Positions 7,971-18,318 are shown, counted from the stretch's first letter. The stretch is 64,000 bases of DNA from Streptomyces xantholiticus (GCF_014651015.1 NZ_BMWB01000023.1:62001-126000); one strand, 5' to 3'. The notes: generated from the sequence alone by a model not told the origin. Numbers and translations are program-made.

Positions 7971-9476
7971 TCACGGCGCTCCCGGCGGCACGAACGGCAA
8001 CTCCGGCGGCGCCCCGCCCTCGATGAGCCGCAGCAACGCCGTCGTATCCGTGTGCTCCTCGATCAGATCCCCCAGCCGGTCCAACTGCTCCTCCCGCAGG
8101 GTCCCGAAGCTCGTGTCCGGCGCCGGCACGAAACGCCGCCCCGCCAGTGCCGCGACCTCCCGCAGGAACGCGCGCCGGAAGCCGTCGCTCTCCAGGGACC
8201 CGTGCCAGTGCGTGCCCCATACCGCGCCGACCCGGCAGCCGTCCAGGAAGGGATCGCCACCGCCGACCTCCGCCACGCCGTGATGGATCTCGTACCCCTC
8301 GACCCGCTCTCCGAGCGCCTCGCCCTCGGGCCTCGCGAGCGTCTTCTCGCGCGCGAACCGCACCCGTACCGGCAGCAGTCCCAGCCCTTCGACCTCGCCC
8401 GCCCGCGACTCGACGTCGTCCTCGATGTGTTCGCCCAGCGCCTGGAAACCGCCGCAGATTCCCAGCACCGGCCGGCCCTCCGCCGCCCGCCGAGCCAGGG
8501 CGTCAGCCAGCCCGCGCTCCCGCAGCCACGCCAACGCCTTGACCGTTCCCCGGGTGCCCGGGACGACCACCAGGTCGGCGTCGACGAGCTCCTCCGCGCG
8601 GTCCACGAACCGCACCACGACGCCCGGTTCGGCCGCCAGCGCGTCGACGTCGGTGAAGTTCGACATCAGCGGCACCGCGCACACCGCGACCCGCAGCACA
8701 TCGGCACCGACGGGCGCCGCGAGGGCCGACTGACTCACCGCGCCGCGCAGGGAGACCCTCAGGCCGTCCTCCTCGTCGATGCCGAGCCCGTGCGCGTACG
8801 GCAGGACGCCGAGCGTCGGCCGCCCCGTGAGGCCGTGCAGCATGTCGAGTCCCGGCTCGAGCAGGGACACGTCGCCGCGGAACTTGTTGACCAGGTAACC
8901 CGCCACCAGCGACTGGTCCTCGGGGCTCAGCAGCGCCGTCGTACCGAAGAACTGCGCGAACACCCCGCCCCGGTCGATGTCGCCGACCACCAGCACCGGC
9001 AACCGGGCGGCCCGCGCGATGCCCATGTTCACGATGTCCGTGCGCCGCAGGTTGATCTCGGCCGGACTGCCCGCCCCCTCGCAGATCACGGCGTCATACG
9101 TGCCCCGCAGCTCCTCCAGGCACGCCATGACCGGCTCGAACAACTCCTGCTGTCTGCCCCCGTGGTACCCCCGGGCGCTCAGCTCACCGACCGGCCGGCC
9201 CATCAGCACCACCTGGCTGGAGCGGTCGCTGCCGGGCTTGAGCAGTACGGGGTTCATCAGCGCGGTCGGTTCCACGCGCGCGGCCTGCGCCTGCATCGCC
9301 TGCGCCCGTCCGATCTCCGCGCCCTCACGCGTCACGAACGAATTGAGGGACATGTTCTGCCCCTTGAACGGCGCGACCTTCACCCCCTGCCGCACCAGCC
9401 ACCGGCAGATCCCGGCCGTGACGACGCTCTTGCCCGCGTCCGAGGTGGTCCCCGCGACCAGCAGCCCCCCGCTCAT
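7971..9476 (-). CDS. cobQ: Cobyric acid synthase
   Basis: 501 residues from the ATG at 9476, which overlaps the cobD stop in an ATGA. CobQ/CbiP amidates the b, d, e and g side chains of adenosylcobyrinic acid a,c-diamide using glutamine and ATP. The N-terminal ATPase has TSDAGKS (11-17) and the following FKGQNMS signature. The C-terminal triad glutaminase has the nucleophile Cys341 in GICGGFQ and the late His in THWHGS near residue 420. An open frame continues upstream but only antisense to nothing recognisable within cobD, so the shorter start is used. Confidence 0.95.
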   Translation of the reverse strand: MSGGLLVAGTTSDAGKSVVTAGICRWLVRQGVKVAPFKGQNMSLNSFVTREGAEIGRAQAMQAQAARVEPTALMNPVLLKPGSDRSSQVVLMGRPVGELSARGYHGGRQQELFEPVMACLEELRGTYDAVICEGAGSPAEINLRRTDIVNMGIARAARLPVLVVGDIDRGGVFAQFFGTTALLSPEDQSLVAGYLVNKFRGDVSLLEPGLDMLHGLTGRPTLGVLPYAHGLGIDEEDGLRVSLRGAVSQSALAAPVGADVLRVAVCAVPLMSNFTDVDALAAEPGVVVRFVDRAEELVDADLVVVPGTRGTVKALAWLRERGLADALARRAAEGRPVLGICGGFQALGEHIEDDVESRAGEVEGLGLLPVRVRFAREKTLARPEGEALGERVEGYEIHHGVAEVGGGDPFLDGCRVGAVWGTHWHGSLESDGFRRAFLREVAALAGRRFVPAPDTSFGTLREEQLDRLGDLIEEHTDTTALLRLIEGGAPPELPFVPPGAP

Positions 9477-10423
9477 GCCCGCCTCCGCTTCAGTGCTCCC
9501 AGGGTGAGCCGTGCGCCCGCGCAGACCACCAGGGCCAGCGTGCCCACCCGGCGCGACAGCCGCACCGCTCGTCCGATGTCGCCGAACTCCACGGCCCGGC
9601 CCTCTCCGCCCAGTACGGGCCGGTGCTCGACCCGTCCGCCGTACGAGAGGGTCCCGCCCAGCCGTACGCCGAGCGCGCCCGCGAAGGACGCCTCCACGGG
9701 GCCCGCGTTGGGGCTCGGGTGCTTGCCCGCGTCGGCCCGCCAGGTCCGGACGGCGCCGCGCGGGTCCGGTCCGCAGGCGGCCGCCAGCGCGGCGGTGAGC
9801 CGCGCGCCCGGCCAGCCGGCCACGTCGTCCAGCCGGGCCGATGCCCAGCCGTAGCGGCGGTGGCGGGGCGACTTGTGGCCGACCATCGCGTCCAGGGTGT
9901 TCACCGCCCGGAAGCCCACCAGCCCGGGCACGCCCGCGACGGCGCCCCACACGAGGGCGCCCACGACCGCGTCGGAGGTGTTCTCGGCCACGGACTCGAC
10001 GACGGCGCGTGCGATCTGCTGCGCGTCCAGCGCCTGCGGGTCGCGCCCGCACAGATGGGGCAGCCGCTCGCGTGCCGCCTCGACGTCGCCGGCGGCCAGC
10101 GCGTCGCCGATGGCCGTGGCCTCCCGCCCGAGCGTCGTACCTCCGACGACGGCCCAGGTGGCGGCGGCGGTCAGCGCGGCCGATGCGACGGAGGAGCGGC
10201 GCACGGCACGGGCGGCCAGGGTCGCCGCGGCCACGGCGCCGCCCGCGCAGACGGCTGTGTGCAGGGCGCCCCGGCCGCGGTGGTCGCGCCACAGCACACG
10301 CTCGACGGCGCCCGCCGCCCGCCCGAACGCGGCGACCGGGTGCCCCCGGCGGGGATCGCCGAGGAGCCGGTCGCCGGCGAGGCCGGCAGCGGCGCCGTAT
10401 ACGAAGATTCGGTCGGCTCGCAC
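9473..10423 (-). CDS. cobD: Adenosylcobinamide-phosphate synthase
   Basis: A 316-residue CobD/CbiB integral membrane protein that joins adenosylcobyric acid to the aminopropanol (phosphate) arm. Family landmarks include the N-terminal DRLLGDPRRGHPV and the central ARAVVESVAENTSDAVVGA and FRAVNTLDAMVG stretches. The start is GTG at 10423. It is the first gene of the operon, directly downstream of the adenosylcobalamin riboswitch. Confidence 0.93.
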   Translation of the reverse strand: MRADRIFVYGAAAGLAGDRLLGDPRRGHPVAAFGRAAGAVERVLWRDHRGRGALHTAVCAGGAVAAATLAARAVRRSSVASAALTAAATWAVVGGTTLGREATAIGDALAAGDVEAARERLPHLCGRDPQALDAQQIARAVVESVAENTSDAVVGALVWGAVAGVPGLVGFRAVNTLDAMVGHKSPRHRRYGWASARLDDVAGWPGARLTAALAAACGPDPRGAVRTWRADAGKHPSPNAGPVEASFAGALGVRLGGTLSYGGRVEHRPVLGGEGRAVEFGDIGRAVRLSRRVGTLALVVCAGARLTLGALKRRRA

Positions 10424-10479
10424 GGGATCAGCGGTCCCGGAAGTGGTGTCCGACGGACAGGGCTTTACCGCAGCCAGGC

Positions 10480-10650
10480 ATGGCAGGAGTCCTCACTCAG
10501 GGTCCGCGCCCTGGTTCGACGTGACCGGCGGCGAGAGTTCCTGGCTCCCCGGGTGGTGCACCCGGGTGACAGTGGCGGGACCGCGCCGGATTCGCACCGG
10601 ACTTCCTCTTCTGCCGCCGTTGATGGCCCCGGAAGTCCACCATGTGCGCG
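10480..10650 (-). promoter_or_regulatory. Adenosylcobalamin (B12) riboswitch
   Basis: On the minus strand the leader contains GGTGCGAATCCGGCGC, then the B12 box GCCACTG (complement of 10570-10576), then AGCCAGGAACTC, in the order of the cobalamin riboswitch core. The aptamer sits 60-220 bases before the cobD GTG. It should repress cobD-cobQ-chlID-cobO-cobB when adenosylcobalamin is abundant. Whether control acts by termination or by hiding the ribosome site cannot be decided by eye. Boundaries are approximate. Confidence 0.92.
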
Positions 10651-10742
10651 AACGCCCGTCAACTCACCCTTGACCTGCGGCGGACAGTGTGCCGAGCCCC
10701 ACACCGGCGGACGGCCGAGCCCCCCGTCGGCGGACATGCAAG

Positions 10743-10781
10743 GGCCGGGCCCAGGGCACCGTGGGTGGCCTGGGCCCGGCC
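10743..10781 (-). terminator. Terminator of the pit operon
   Basis: Perfect 13-bp stem GGCCGGGCCCAGG / CCTGGGCCCGGCC with a 13-base loop, 19 bases after the stop of the small membrane protein. It separates pit transcription from the cob leader. Confidence 0.8.
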
Positions 10782-10799
10782 TCTGTGCGGATCGTGACG

Positions 10800-11021
10800 T
10801 CAGGTGACGATCAGGTAGATCCCGTAGGACACCGCCGCCGCGCAGAGCGCGAAGCAGGCGTACGCGCCGGTGCGGGCCAGCGAGCCGGAACCTCCGGCCT
10901 GCGTGGCCGCCTCCTGCTTGGTCAGGCTCACGACGCCCAGGGTGAACAGGCCCACCAGGGCGACGGTGGCGACGAGGCTCACGCCGAACACGGAGCCGAG
11001 AGCTGCCCAGTCGATCTTCAT
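10800..11021 (-). CDS. Small membrane protein co-transcribed with pit
   Basis: 73 residues with two hydrophobic segments (roughly 8-32 and 50-72) joined by a short polar loop containing KQEA. No enzymatic motif is visible. It starts 8 bases after the pit stop in the same direction and ends just before a strong terminator. A role as an accessory to the phosphate transporter is inferred from this arrangement only. The family is not named. Confidence 0.7.
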   Translation of the reverse strand: MKIDWAALGSVFGVSLVATVALVGLFTLGVVSLTKQEAATQAGGSGSLARTGAYACFALCAAAVSYGIYLIVT

Positions 11022-11029
11022 GCTGCTCC

Positions 11030-12262
11030 TTACACCGTGGCCGTACGGGCCGGCTCGGGCTCGGCCGCGGCGTGGATCGTGGTCTTGATGTCGCCGGCGG
11101 GCGGCGGGGTGACGGCCGCGATGGCGGTCGTGACGACGCCCGCGGGCTCCTCGGCCGGGGTGTCGGTGTCGTTGACGTTGGTGTGGTCGATGACCTGGCG
11201 GCGCGAGATGAACCAGATCGCGACGCAGGAGGCGACGAGGAAGACGGCGACGGCCGCGACGCCCCAGTCACCCTGCTTGGTGACGAACTCGGAACCCGCC
11301 GCGACGAGACCCGCGGCCGGCAGGGTCAGACCCCAGGCCACGAACATCCGGGTGGCGGTGGACCAGCGGACGACACCGCCCTTGCGGCCGAGGCCCGCGC
11401 CCATGACGGCGCCGGAGCAGGAGTGGGTGGTCGACAGCGAGAAGCCGAGGTTCGAGGAGGCGAGGATCACGCTGGCCGCGCTGGTCTGGGCGGCGAAGCC
11501 CTGCTGCGGCTGGAGGTCGGTGAGGCCCTTGCCCATGGTGCGGATGATGCGCCAGCCGCCGAGGTAGGTGCCGAGCGCGATCGCCACACCGGCGGAGACG
11601 ATGACCCACAGCGGAGGGTTGGAACCAGGGGAGAGCACATTGCCGGCGACGAGGGCCAGCGTGATGATGCCCATGGTCTTCTGGGCGTCGTTGGTGCCGT
11701 GCGCCAGGGACACGAGGCCGGCGGAGGCGATCTGCCCGGCGCGGTAGCCCTTGGCGGTGGCCTTCTGGTCGGTCTTCCTGCCGAGCCTGTACGTCAGCCT
11801 GGCCGCCAGCATGGCGGCGAGACCCGCGACGAGCGGAGCGGCGACGGCCGGAATCAGGACCTTGGTGACGACGACGCCGCCGTCGACCCCGCCGAATCCG
11901 ACCGAGGCGACCGTGGCGCCGATCAGACCGCCCATGAGGGCGTGCGAGGAGCTGGACGGCAGACCGACCAGCCAGGTGAGCAGGTTCCACAGGATGGCGC
12001 CGACGAGCGCCGCGAAGATGACTTCAGGGGTGATGCCTGATTCGTCGACGAGTCCGCTGGAGATCGTCTTGGCGACCTCCACGGAGAGAAAAGCACCGAC
12101 GAGGTTCAGAACGGCGGACATGGCCACCGCAGTCTTGGGCTTCATCGCGCCGGTCGAGATGGTCGTCGCCATCGCGTTGGCGGTGTCGTGGAAACCGTTC
12201 GTGAAATCGAACACGAGAGCTGTCACGATCACAATCGCGAGCAGCAGCGTGATGTGTTCCAT
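11030..12262 (-). CDS. pit: Low-affinity inorganic phosphate transporter (Pit family)
   Basis: A 410-residue PiT permease. The N-terminal repeat has the family signature DFTNGFHDTANAMAT, and the second repeat has SLAHGTNDAQKTMG. It imports phosphate (probably as a neutral metal-phosphate complex) driven by protons. A PHO box lies 48 bases upstream, which suggests PhoP control. From memory, S. coelicolor pitH2 occupies the same position beside the cob genes. Confidence 0.95.
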   Translation of the reverse strand: MEHITLLLAIVIVTALVFDFTNGFHDTANAMATTISTGAMKPKTAVAMSAVLNLVGAFLSVEVAKTISSGLVDESGITPEVIFAALVGAILWNLLTWLVGLPSSSSHALMGGLIGATVASVGFGGVDGGVVVTKVLIPAVAAPLVAGLAAMLAARLTYRLGRKTDQKATAKGYRAGQIASAGLVSLAHGTNDAQKTMGIITLALVAGNVLSPGSNPPLWVIVSAGVAIALGTYLGGWRIIRTMGKGLTDLQPQQGFAAQTSAASVILASSNLGFSLSTTHSCSGAVMGAGLGRKGGVVRWSTATRMFVAWGLTLPAAGLVAAGSEFVTKQGDWGVAAVAVFLVASCVAIWFISRRQVIDHTNVNDTDTPAEEPAGVVTTAIAAVTPPPAGDIKTTIHAAAEPEPARTATV

Positions 12263-12309
12263 TTACCCAGGCAATCGTTTGACGTCATTGACGCGAGGAC
12301 CGTAGGCAA

Positions 12310-12331
12310 CCTGGATGAACGGAAGATGAAC
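12310..12331 (-). promoter_or_regulatory. PHO box (PhoP direct repeats)
   Basis: Read on the minus strand, two adjacent 11-base units GTTCATCTTCC and GTTCATCCAGG match the Streptomyces PhoP repeat pattern, with a GTTCA-like core every 11 bases. A weaker third unit, TTGCCTACGGT, follows. The box is 48 bases upstream of pit and within the divergent gap shared with the aldolase gene. Confidence 0.8.
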
Positions 12332-12473
12332 TGGGGCGGGCGTTGTGGTGACCCGAAGTGGGGTCGGTCGATTCCGCTTGTCCGATTTCCGGCCCTCCTG
12401 GTGCTCAGTGCAGCCACTCGAACACCGTGCGTGTCCCTGGGGGCCGCGGACCCCGCCTGACAGGATCGCCGGC

Positions 12474-13136
12474 ATGACTGATGAGGCGAGAGATGACATC
12501 GCACAGGCATGGCAGGAACTCGTGGGCACCGCCCGCAGGACGGCGTCCGAGGGGCTCGTCGTCGGCACTTCGGGCAACGTCTCGGTCCGGGTGGGCGAAC
12601 TCGTCCTCGTCACCCCGAGCGGTGTGCCGTACGACCGGCTCACCGCGCGGGACACCGTCGCGGTCGACCTCGACGGCAAACAGGTCCTCGGCGACCTGAG
12701 GCCCACCAGCGAGCTGCCGCTGCATCTCGTCCTGCACCGGGAGACCGACGCGCGCGCTGTCGTGCACACCCACGCGGTGCACGCCACGGCGGTCTCCACC
12801 CTCGTTCCCGAGCTCCCGCCCGTCCACTACATGACCGCCGCGCTCGGCGGCCCGGTCCGCGTCGCCCCCTACGCGCTGTACGGCACGGCAGAGCTGGCCA
12901 GGAACATGCTGCACGCCCTGCGTGACCGCACGGCGTGCCTCCTCCAGAACCACGGGACCGTCGCCCACGGCGGCACGCTGTCCCAGGCGTACGACCGCAC
13001 GGCGCAGCTGGAGTGGATGTGCCGTGTCTGGCTCACCGCGTCGTCCGTCCCGGGCCGAGAACCGACCCTGCTCTCCCCGCCACAACTCGCGGAGGCGGCG
13101 GCGCAGCTCGCGAGCTACGGCCAACCCGGCGCCTGA
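12474..13136 (+). CDS. Class II aldolase/adducin family protein
   Basis: 220 residues from the ATG at 12474. The protein matches the fuculose-1-phosphate / ribulose-5-phosphate class II aldolase fold. GTSGNVSVR binds substrate phosphate. The metal-binding histidines lie in VHTHAVHATA and later LLQNHGTVAHG. Such enzymes cleave or epimerise sugar phosphates using Zn2+. The sugar used here is unknown. It is divergent from pit, and an earlier in-frame start would run into the PHO-box region. Confidence 0.85.
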   Translation: MTDEARDDIAQAWQELVGTARRTASEGLVVGTSGNVSVRVGELVLVTPSGVPYDRLTARDTVAVDLDGKQVLGDLRPTSELPLHLVLHRETDARAVVHTHAVHATAVSTLVPELPPVHYMTAALGGPVRVAPYALYGTAELARNMLHALRDRTACLLQNHGTVAHGGTLSQAYDRTAQLEWMCRVWLTASSVPGREPTLLSPPQLAEAAAQLASYGQPGA

Positions 13137-13137
13137 C

Positions 13138-13293
13138 GCCTGCGGCGGGCCTTTCCCCCACGCCGTATACGCAGCCTCGCCGGCGTTCCAGCACGGGGGG
13201 CGGAGCCCCCGAAGCCGCGCGGAGCGCGGTGGCGGGTCCGGGCGGGGCCCGGTTTCGGCAAGGGGCGGGGAGGGGGACAAGCCCGCCGCAGGC
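13138..13293. repeat. Intergenic element with 13-bp terminal inverted repeats
   Basis: GCCTGCGGCGGGC (13138-13150) and its exact complement GCCCGCCGCAGGC (13281-13293) bound a 156-base GC-rich segment starting directly after the aldolase stop. The interior has GGGGGGCGGAGCCCCC-like hairpins and GGCAAGGGGCGGGGAGGGGG. Related segments lie near 19840, 23100 and 57946. It resembles a non-coding dispersed element or elaborate terminator. Confidence 0.6.
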
Positions 13294-13381
13294 GCAACAG
13301 CCCCCACGGCCACGCCCCACCGCGCGACACGCGCGGTCCCGCCCACTGGCCCCCGCGCCCGACCGCGCCGACACTGGATCC

Positions 13382-14506
13382 GTGCGCCCGGCTACAGCGA
13401 CGGCAGCGGCCGTCACCACACTCATCGGCATCGGCGCGGCCGCGGTCGCGGCCGGCCGCTACGCGAGCCACGCCGCGCTGAGAGGGGCCCGCAGGCCACT
13501 GCCGGGCGATCCCCGGCTCACAGTCCACGACACCGCCCCCGGCCGTGTCGTGCTGACCCGCAGCCTCGCCTCGCTGCGCCCCGGCACGTACGGGCTCGAG
13601 GGCCCCGGGGTCCACGCCGTCGTGGGGCCGGTGCTCGACGGCGTCCCGCACGGCCCGGACACGGTCGTGCGCCGACTCGTGCGCGTCACGGAGGGCGGTC
13701 TGGAGCCCGGCACCCGGGTCCGGCTCACCCCGCAGGTGCACCGGGGCGACCCCTACGCCGCGCTCGGCATCGCGCACTCCGAGGTCCTCGTCCCCGGCGA
13801 ACTCGGCGCACTCCCCGCGTGGTTCGTGCCCGGCGCGCGCGCCACCTGGGTCATCGCCGTGCACGGTCTCGGCACCACCCGGGAACACACCATGAACGTG
13901 ATGGACTTCCTGCGCGACCAGCAGTTCCCGGTCCTGTCGCTCGCCTACCGGGGCGACTTCGGCGCCCCCCGCCCGCCGGACGGTCTGGGCCACCTCGGCG
14001 ACTCCGAGTGGCGCGACCTCGACGCGGCCGTCCGGCACGCTGTCCGCCACGGCGCCGAGCGCGTCATAGTCCACGGCTGGTCCGTCGGCGCCTCGATGGC
14101 CCTGCACGCCGCCGCGAACTCCGGTCTGCGCGACCGGATCAGCGGCGTGGTGCTCGACTCGCCGGTGCTCGACTGGGAGGCGACCGTACGCGCCCTGGCC
14201 GCCGCCCGCAGGACCCCCGCCCCGCTGCTGCCCCTCGCGGTGCGGGCCGCGCAGGGCCGCACCGGGGCGCACGGTGACCGGCTCGCCGAAGCCGTCGACC
14301 CGCAGTCGCTGGGCGTGCCGACGCTGATCTTCCACGGCCCCGACGACTCCCTGGCCCCCTGGCACCGCTCACGCCAACTCGCCGCCCACCGCCCGGAACT
14401 GGTCACCCTCCACACGGTCCCCCGGGCCCCGCACGGCGCGATGTGGAACGCGGACCCGAAGGCGTACGAAGAAGTCCTCCGCCGCTTCCTCACCCCCCTC
14501 ATGTGA
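13382..14506 (+). CDS. Alpha/beta hydrolase
   Basis: 374 residues from the GTG at 13382. An Ala-rich hydrophobic N-terminus (about residues 3-25) suggests a membrane anchor or signal. After an 80-residue beta-rich segment comes an alpha/beta hydrolase domain: VHGLGTTREH forms the oxyanion loop, GWSVGAS the nucleophile elbow, HGPDDSLAP carries the acid, and APHG the catalytic His. The family resembles the bacterial prolyl-oligopeptidase-like and Bem46-type hydrolases. The substrate is unknown. An upstream open frame overlapping the intergenic element is not used. Confidence 0.8.
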   Translation: MRPATATAAAVTTLIGIGAAAVAAGRYASHAALRGARRPLPGDPRLTVHDTAPGRVVLTRSLASLRPGTYGLEGPGVHAVVGPVLDGVPHGPDTVVRRLVRVTEGGLEPGTRVRLTPQVHRGDPYAALGIAHSEVLVPGELGALPAWFVPGARATWVIAVHGLGTTREHTMNVMDFLRDQQFPVLSLAYRGDFGAPRPPDGLGHLGDSEWRDLDAAVRHAVRHGAERVIVHGWSVGASMALHAAANSGLRDRISGVVLDSPVLDWEATVRALAAARRTPAPLLPLAVRAAQGRTGAHGDRLAEAVDPQSLGVPTLIFHGPDDSLAPWHRSRQLAAHRPELVTLHTVPRAPHGAMWNADPKAYEEVLRRFLTPLM

Positions 14507-14585
14507 GAGCAGGCGGGAAGGCCGCCGGCCCGGCCCGCGGGGTTCCGTTTGGGCTTTCGGGCCGTCAACGGGAAGACTGCACCCT

Positions 14586-15974
14586 GTGACGTCCCGAAAG
14601 CCTGATGAGCAATTGGCGCGCAACTCCAGACTCCGTCTCGTCCCCCCGCGGTCCCTGGCCACCGCCCGCCGGGCCGTGACGACCCGGCGCACGCGTCCGG
14701 CGCCCCGCCCGCCGGAGGGCACGCCCGCCCCCGGCGAGCTCGCGCACCAGGCGCGGGTGGTGCTCGCCGACGCGGAACGGGTCGCCCGCTGGGCGGCCGT
14801 GGAGCGCGGTCCCGGCGCGGCCAGTTCGATCGCGGAGGCACGCGAACGGGCCGCGGCCGCGCTCGGCATGACCGCGGAGCAGGTACGGGCCGGCTGGGAC
14901 CGCGCCCGTCTCGCCGGTCTCATCGAACTGCACGGCGAAACGGCACGTCCCGGCTGGCGGCTGCGTGCCTGGGACCGCGACGACATGGCCGTGCTGCGCG
15001 GCTGGGTCGCTCTCTTCGACGCCTGGTCACTGGTTCATCCCGCGCCCGGGAACGTCGCTCCCGCGACGGTCGCCGAGGTGGTCGAAGCCGTGCCCCAGGT
15101 GCTCTCCCTCCTCCAGCTGTCGGCCGGTCCCGTGCTCATGCCCGCGCTGCTCGACCTGCTGCAGCAGCGTGTCGCCGAACTTCGCGAGGAACGCTGCGAG
15201 GTCCCCTACGGCACCCAGCCCGAACCGGGGTCCGGGGCAGGTGCCGACGAGGCGCCCGTCGCCGCACTCCTCGACTGGGCGCTCGAGGGCCTGTCCGCCG
15301 TGGGTGCCCTGACCCTCGAGCGCGGCCAGGCCACGCTCACCCCGCTCGGCAACTGGGCGGTCTGGGTCAAACTGGAGCAGATCTGCGTCGCCGCCCAGAG
15401 CCCCGCCGGCAACATCGAGCAGTCCGCGGAGGACATGCTGCGCGGATGCGCACGCCTCACGCCGGGCCCCGCCCGCGCCGAGTACCGGGCCTGGCTCGCG
15501 GCGCGCACCGTCTCCAGCGCCGTCGCGGAGCTGCTGGCCGTCGCCCGGGGCGAGGACGCCCTGCTGCGCGGTCTGGCCTTCGAGGCGCTGCGCGTGGTCG
15601 GCGCGCCCGCGGAGACCGAGGTCCGCGCGGTGGCCGCCGAACCGTCCCTGCGCCCTTACGCCTTGCTGTGGCTCGCCGAGTACGAGGGTGCCGACCCCGA
15701 GGACGCGGCCGACGTCCTCACCCGTGAGGAAGCGACCTGGCTGTGGGTGGACACCGCCGCCGCCGTGGCCGACCACGGTGAGCCGCAGCTGCTGCTGCGC
15801 CACCTCGACTCCGCCGTGCAGGGCACGGTCCCGGCCCTGCTCGACGAGGTCCGCGCCGGCGGCCATCCCCGTACCGTCCAGGTCCTGGTCGCTCTCGCGG
15901 CCGCGCACCCGGACCCGGCCCTGGCAAAGGCGGTGCGCAGGGCCGCGTTCCAGGTGCACACCGGCGGCGTCTGA
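14586..15974 (+). CDS. Conserved Streptomyces protein of unknown function
   Basis: 462 residues from the GTG at 14586. The N-terminal 45 residues are Arg/Pro-rich. The remainder is predicted to be almost all helical with many Ala/Leu/Glu pairs, and TAEQVRAGWDRARLAGLI could be a helix-turn-helix-like segment near residue 100. The C-terminal half looks like HEAT-type helical repeats (EALRVVGAPAE, VLVALAAAHPDP). No catalytic motif is seen. It follows the hydrolase after an 80-base gap. Confidence 0.7.
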   Translation: MTSRKPDEQLARNSRLRLVPPRSLATARRAVTTRRTRPAPRPPEGTPAPGELAHQARVVLADAERVARWAAVERGPGAASSIAEARERAAAALGMTAEQVRAGWDRARLAGLIELHGETARPGWRLRAWDRDDMAVLRGWVALFDAWSLVHPAPGNVAPATVAEVVEAVPQVLSLLQLSAGPVLMPALLDLLQQRVAELREERCEVPYGTQPEPGSGAGADEAPVAALLDWALEGLSAVGALTLERGQATLTPLGNWAVWVKLEQICVAAQSPAGNIEQSAEDMLRGCARLTPGPARAEYRAWLAARTVSSAVAELLAVARGEDALLRGLAFEALRVVGAPAETEVRAVAAEPSLRPYALLWLAEYEGADPEDAADVLTREEATWLWVDTAAAVADHGEPQLLLRHLDSAVQGTVPALLDEVRAGGHPRTVQVLVALAAAHPDPALAKAVRRAAFQVHTGGV

Positions 15975-16005
15975 CCGCGGCGCGGCGGCGGGGAAGCGGC
16001 GAGGT

Positions 16006-16413
16006 CTACGCGGCCTCCGCCGCCCCCGGTGCGTATGTACCGAAACTCCAGATGTTGCCCTCGAGATCGCGGGCCATGTAGTCCCGCGAGCCGTAGTCCT
16101 GGTCGGTCGGGGGCATCACGATCTCCACGCCCTGCTCCACCGCTCTGCCGTGGTGCGCGTCCACGTCGTCGACATGGACGAACACCCCTGTGGGACCGGC
16201 GCCTTCCATCAGCTTGTCGAACTCGCTGCCGGTGCCCTTGCTGCCCAGCATCACCATGCCGTTGCCGTACGTCAGCTCGGCATGGAGCACGCCGCCGTCC
16301 TCGTTCTCGTACACCGCGTGTTCGGAGAAGCCGAAGGCCTCCGTGAGCTGCCTGATCGCGGCCTTGGCGTCCGCGTACACCAGCGTCGGACAGATGCTCG
16401 GCGACTGAGTCAT
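16006..16413 (-). CDS. VOC/glyoxalase-family protein (PhnB-like)
   Basis: 135 residues from the ATG at 16413. GAGGAG lies 8 bases upstream and overlaps an alternative GTG at 16422, which favours the ATG. The sequence shows paired beta-alpha-beta-beta-beta units: an N-terminal ICPTLVYADAKAAI and a C-terminal YGSRDYMARDLEGNIWSFGTY, typical of the glyoxalase/bleomycin-resistance/PhnB group. Members bind metals or drugs or isomerise small thiols. The specific role is unknown. Confidence 0.8.
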   Translation of the reverse strand: MTQSPSICPTLVYADAKAAIRQLTEAFGFSEHAVYENEDGGVLHAELTYGNGMVMLGSKGTGSEFDKLMEGAGPTGVFVHVDDVDAHHGRAVEQGVEIVMPPTDQDYGSRDYMARDLEGNIWSFGTYAPGAAEAA

Positions 16414-16592
16414 CCCGACCACTCCTCAACTTGCTCGACGACAGGGATGTGATCTGCATCTCAGTCTGGCACCCGCCACCGACAACGCGGCTCAACCGGA
16501 CCTGCCCCGGCCCGCGTCGTCACCGTCCGGCCGCAGCGCGCCCTCCTCCGGCCGCGGAAAAGCACTTGCACCGTCCCGTTAGACTGGGCCGT

Positions 16593-16616
16593 ATGGCAAT
16601 TCTCCTTGTGCATTAG
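16593..16616 (+). CDS. Seven-residue leader peptide upstream of the ABC-F gene
   Basis: ATG GCA ATT CTC CTT GTG CAT TAG encodes MAILLVH. ATT, CTT and CAT are rare codons in such a GC-rich genome. TAGACT at 16580-16585 sits 7 bases before the ATG and could be a -10 element giving a leaderless leader. The ABC-F start is 63 bases downstream. Short upstream frames that sense stalled ribosomes control several antibiotic-resistance ABC-F genes. That this one does so is inference. Confidence 0.55.
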   Translation: MAILLVH

Positions 16617-16655
16617 ACGGCGTAGAAGCGTCTGCCGCCCGTCCCTTCCGCCGTC
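16615..16655 (+). promoter_or_regulatory. Possible attenuator between leader peptide and ABC-F
   Basis: Two mutually exclusive stems share the leader's stop codon region: AGACG (16615-16619) with CGTCT (16629-16633), and GACGGCG (16616-16622) with CGCCGTC (16649-16655). A ribosome on the leader stop would cover the shared strand. No U-tract follows, so control of translation initiation is as likely as termination. Confidence 0.4.
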
Positions 16656-16679
16656 CATACCGCCCTGGAGTCTTCCCCC

Positions 16680-18278
<1,599 letters not shown>

Positions 18279-18285
18279 CGGCCCA

Positions 18286-18318
18286 GCACGGGTCCTGCAC
18301 CCGGTGCAGGACCCGTGC
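18286..18318 (+). terminator. Terminator after ABC-F
   Basis: Perfect 15-bp stem GCACGGGTCCTGCAC / GTGCAGGACCCGTGC with a 3-base loop, starting 8 bases after the stop codon. Confidence 0.88.

Noticed and set aside
7812..9854. A 680-codon plus-strand open frame across cobQ and cobD
   Set aside because: It is antisense to cobQ and cobD, whose motifs are clear. High GC leaves such shadow frames open; its composition is Arg/Gln/His-rich and non-protein-like.
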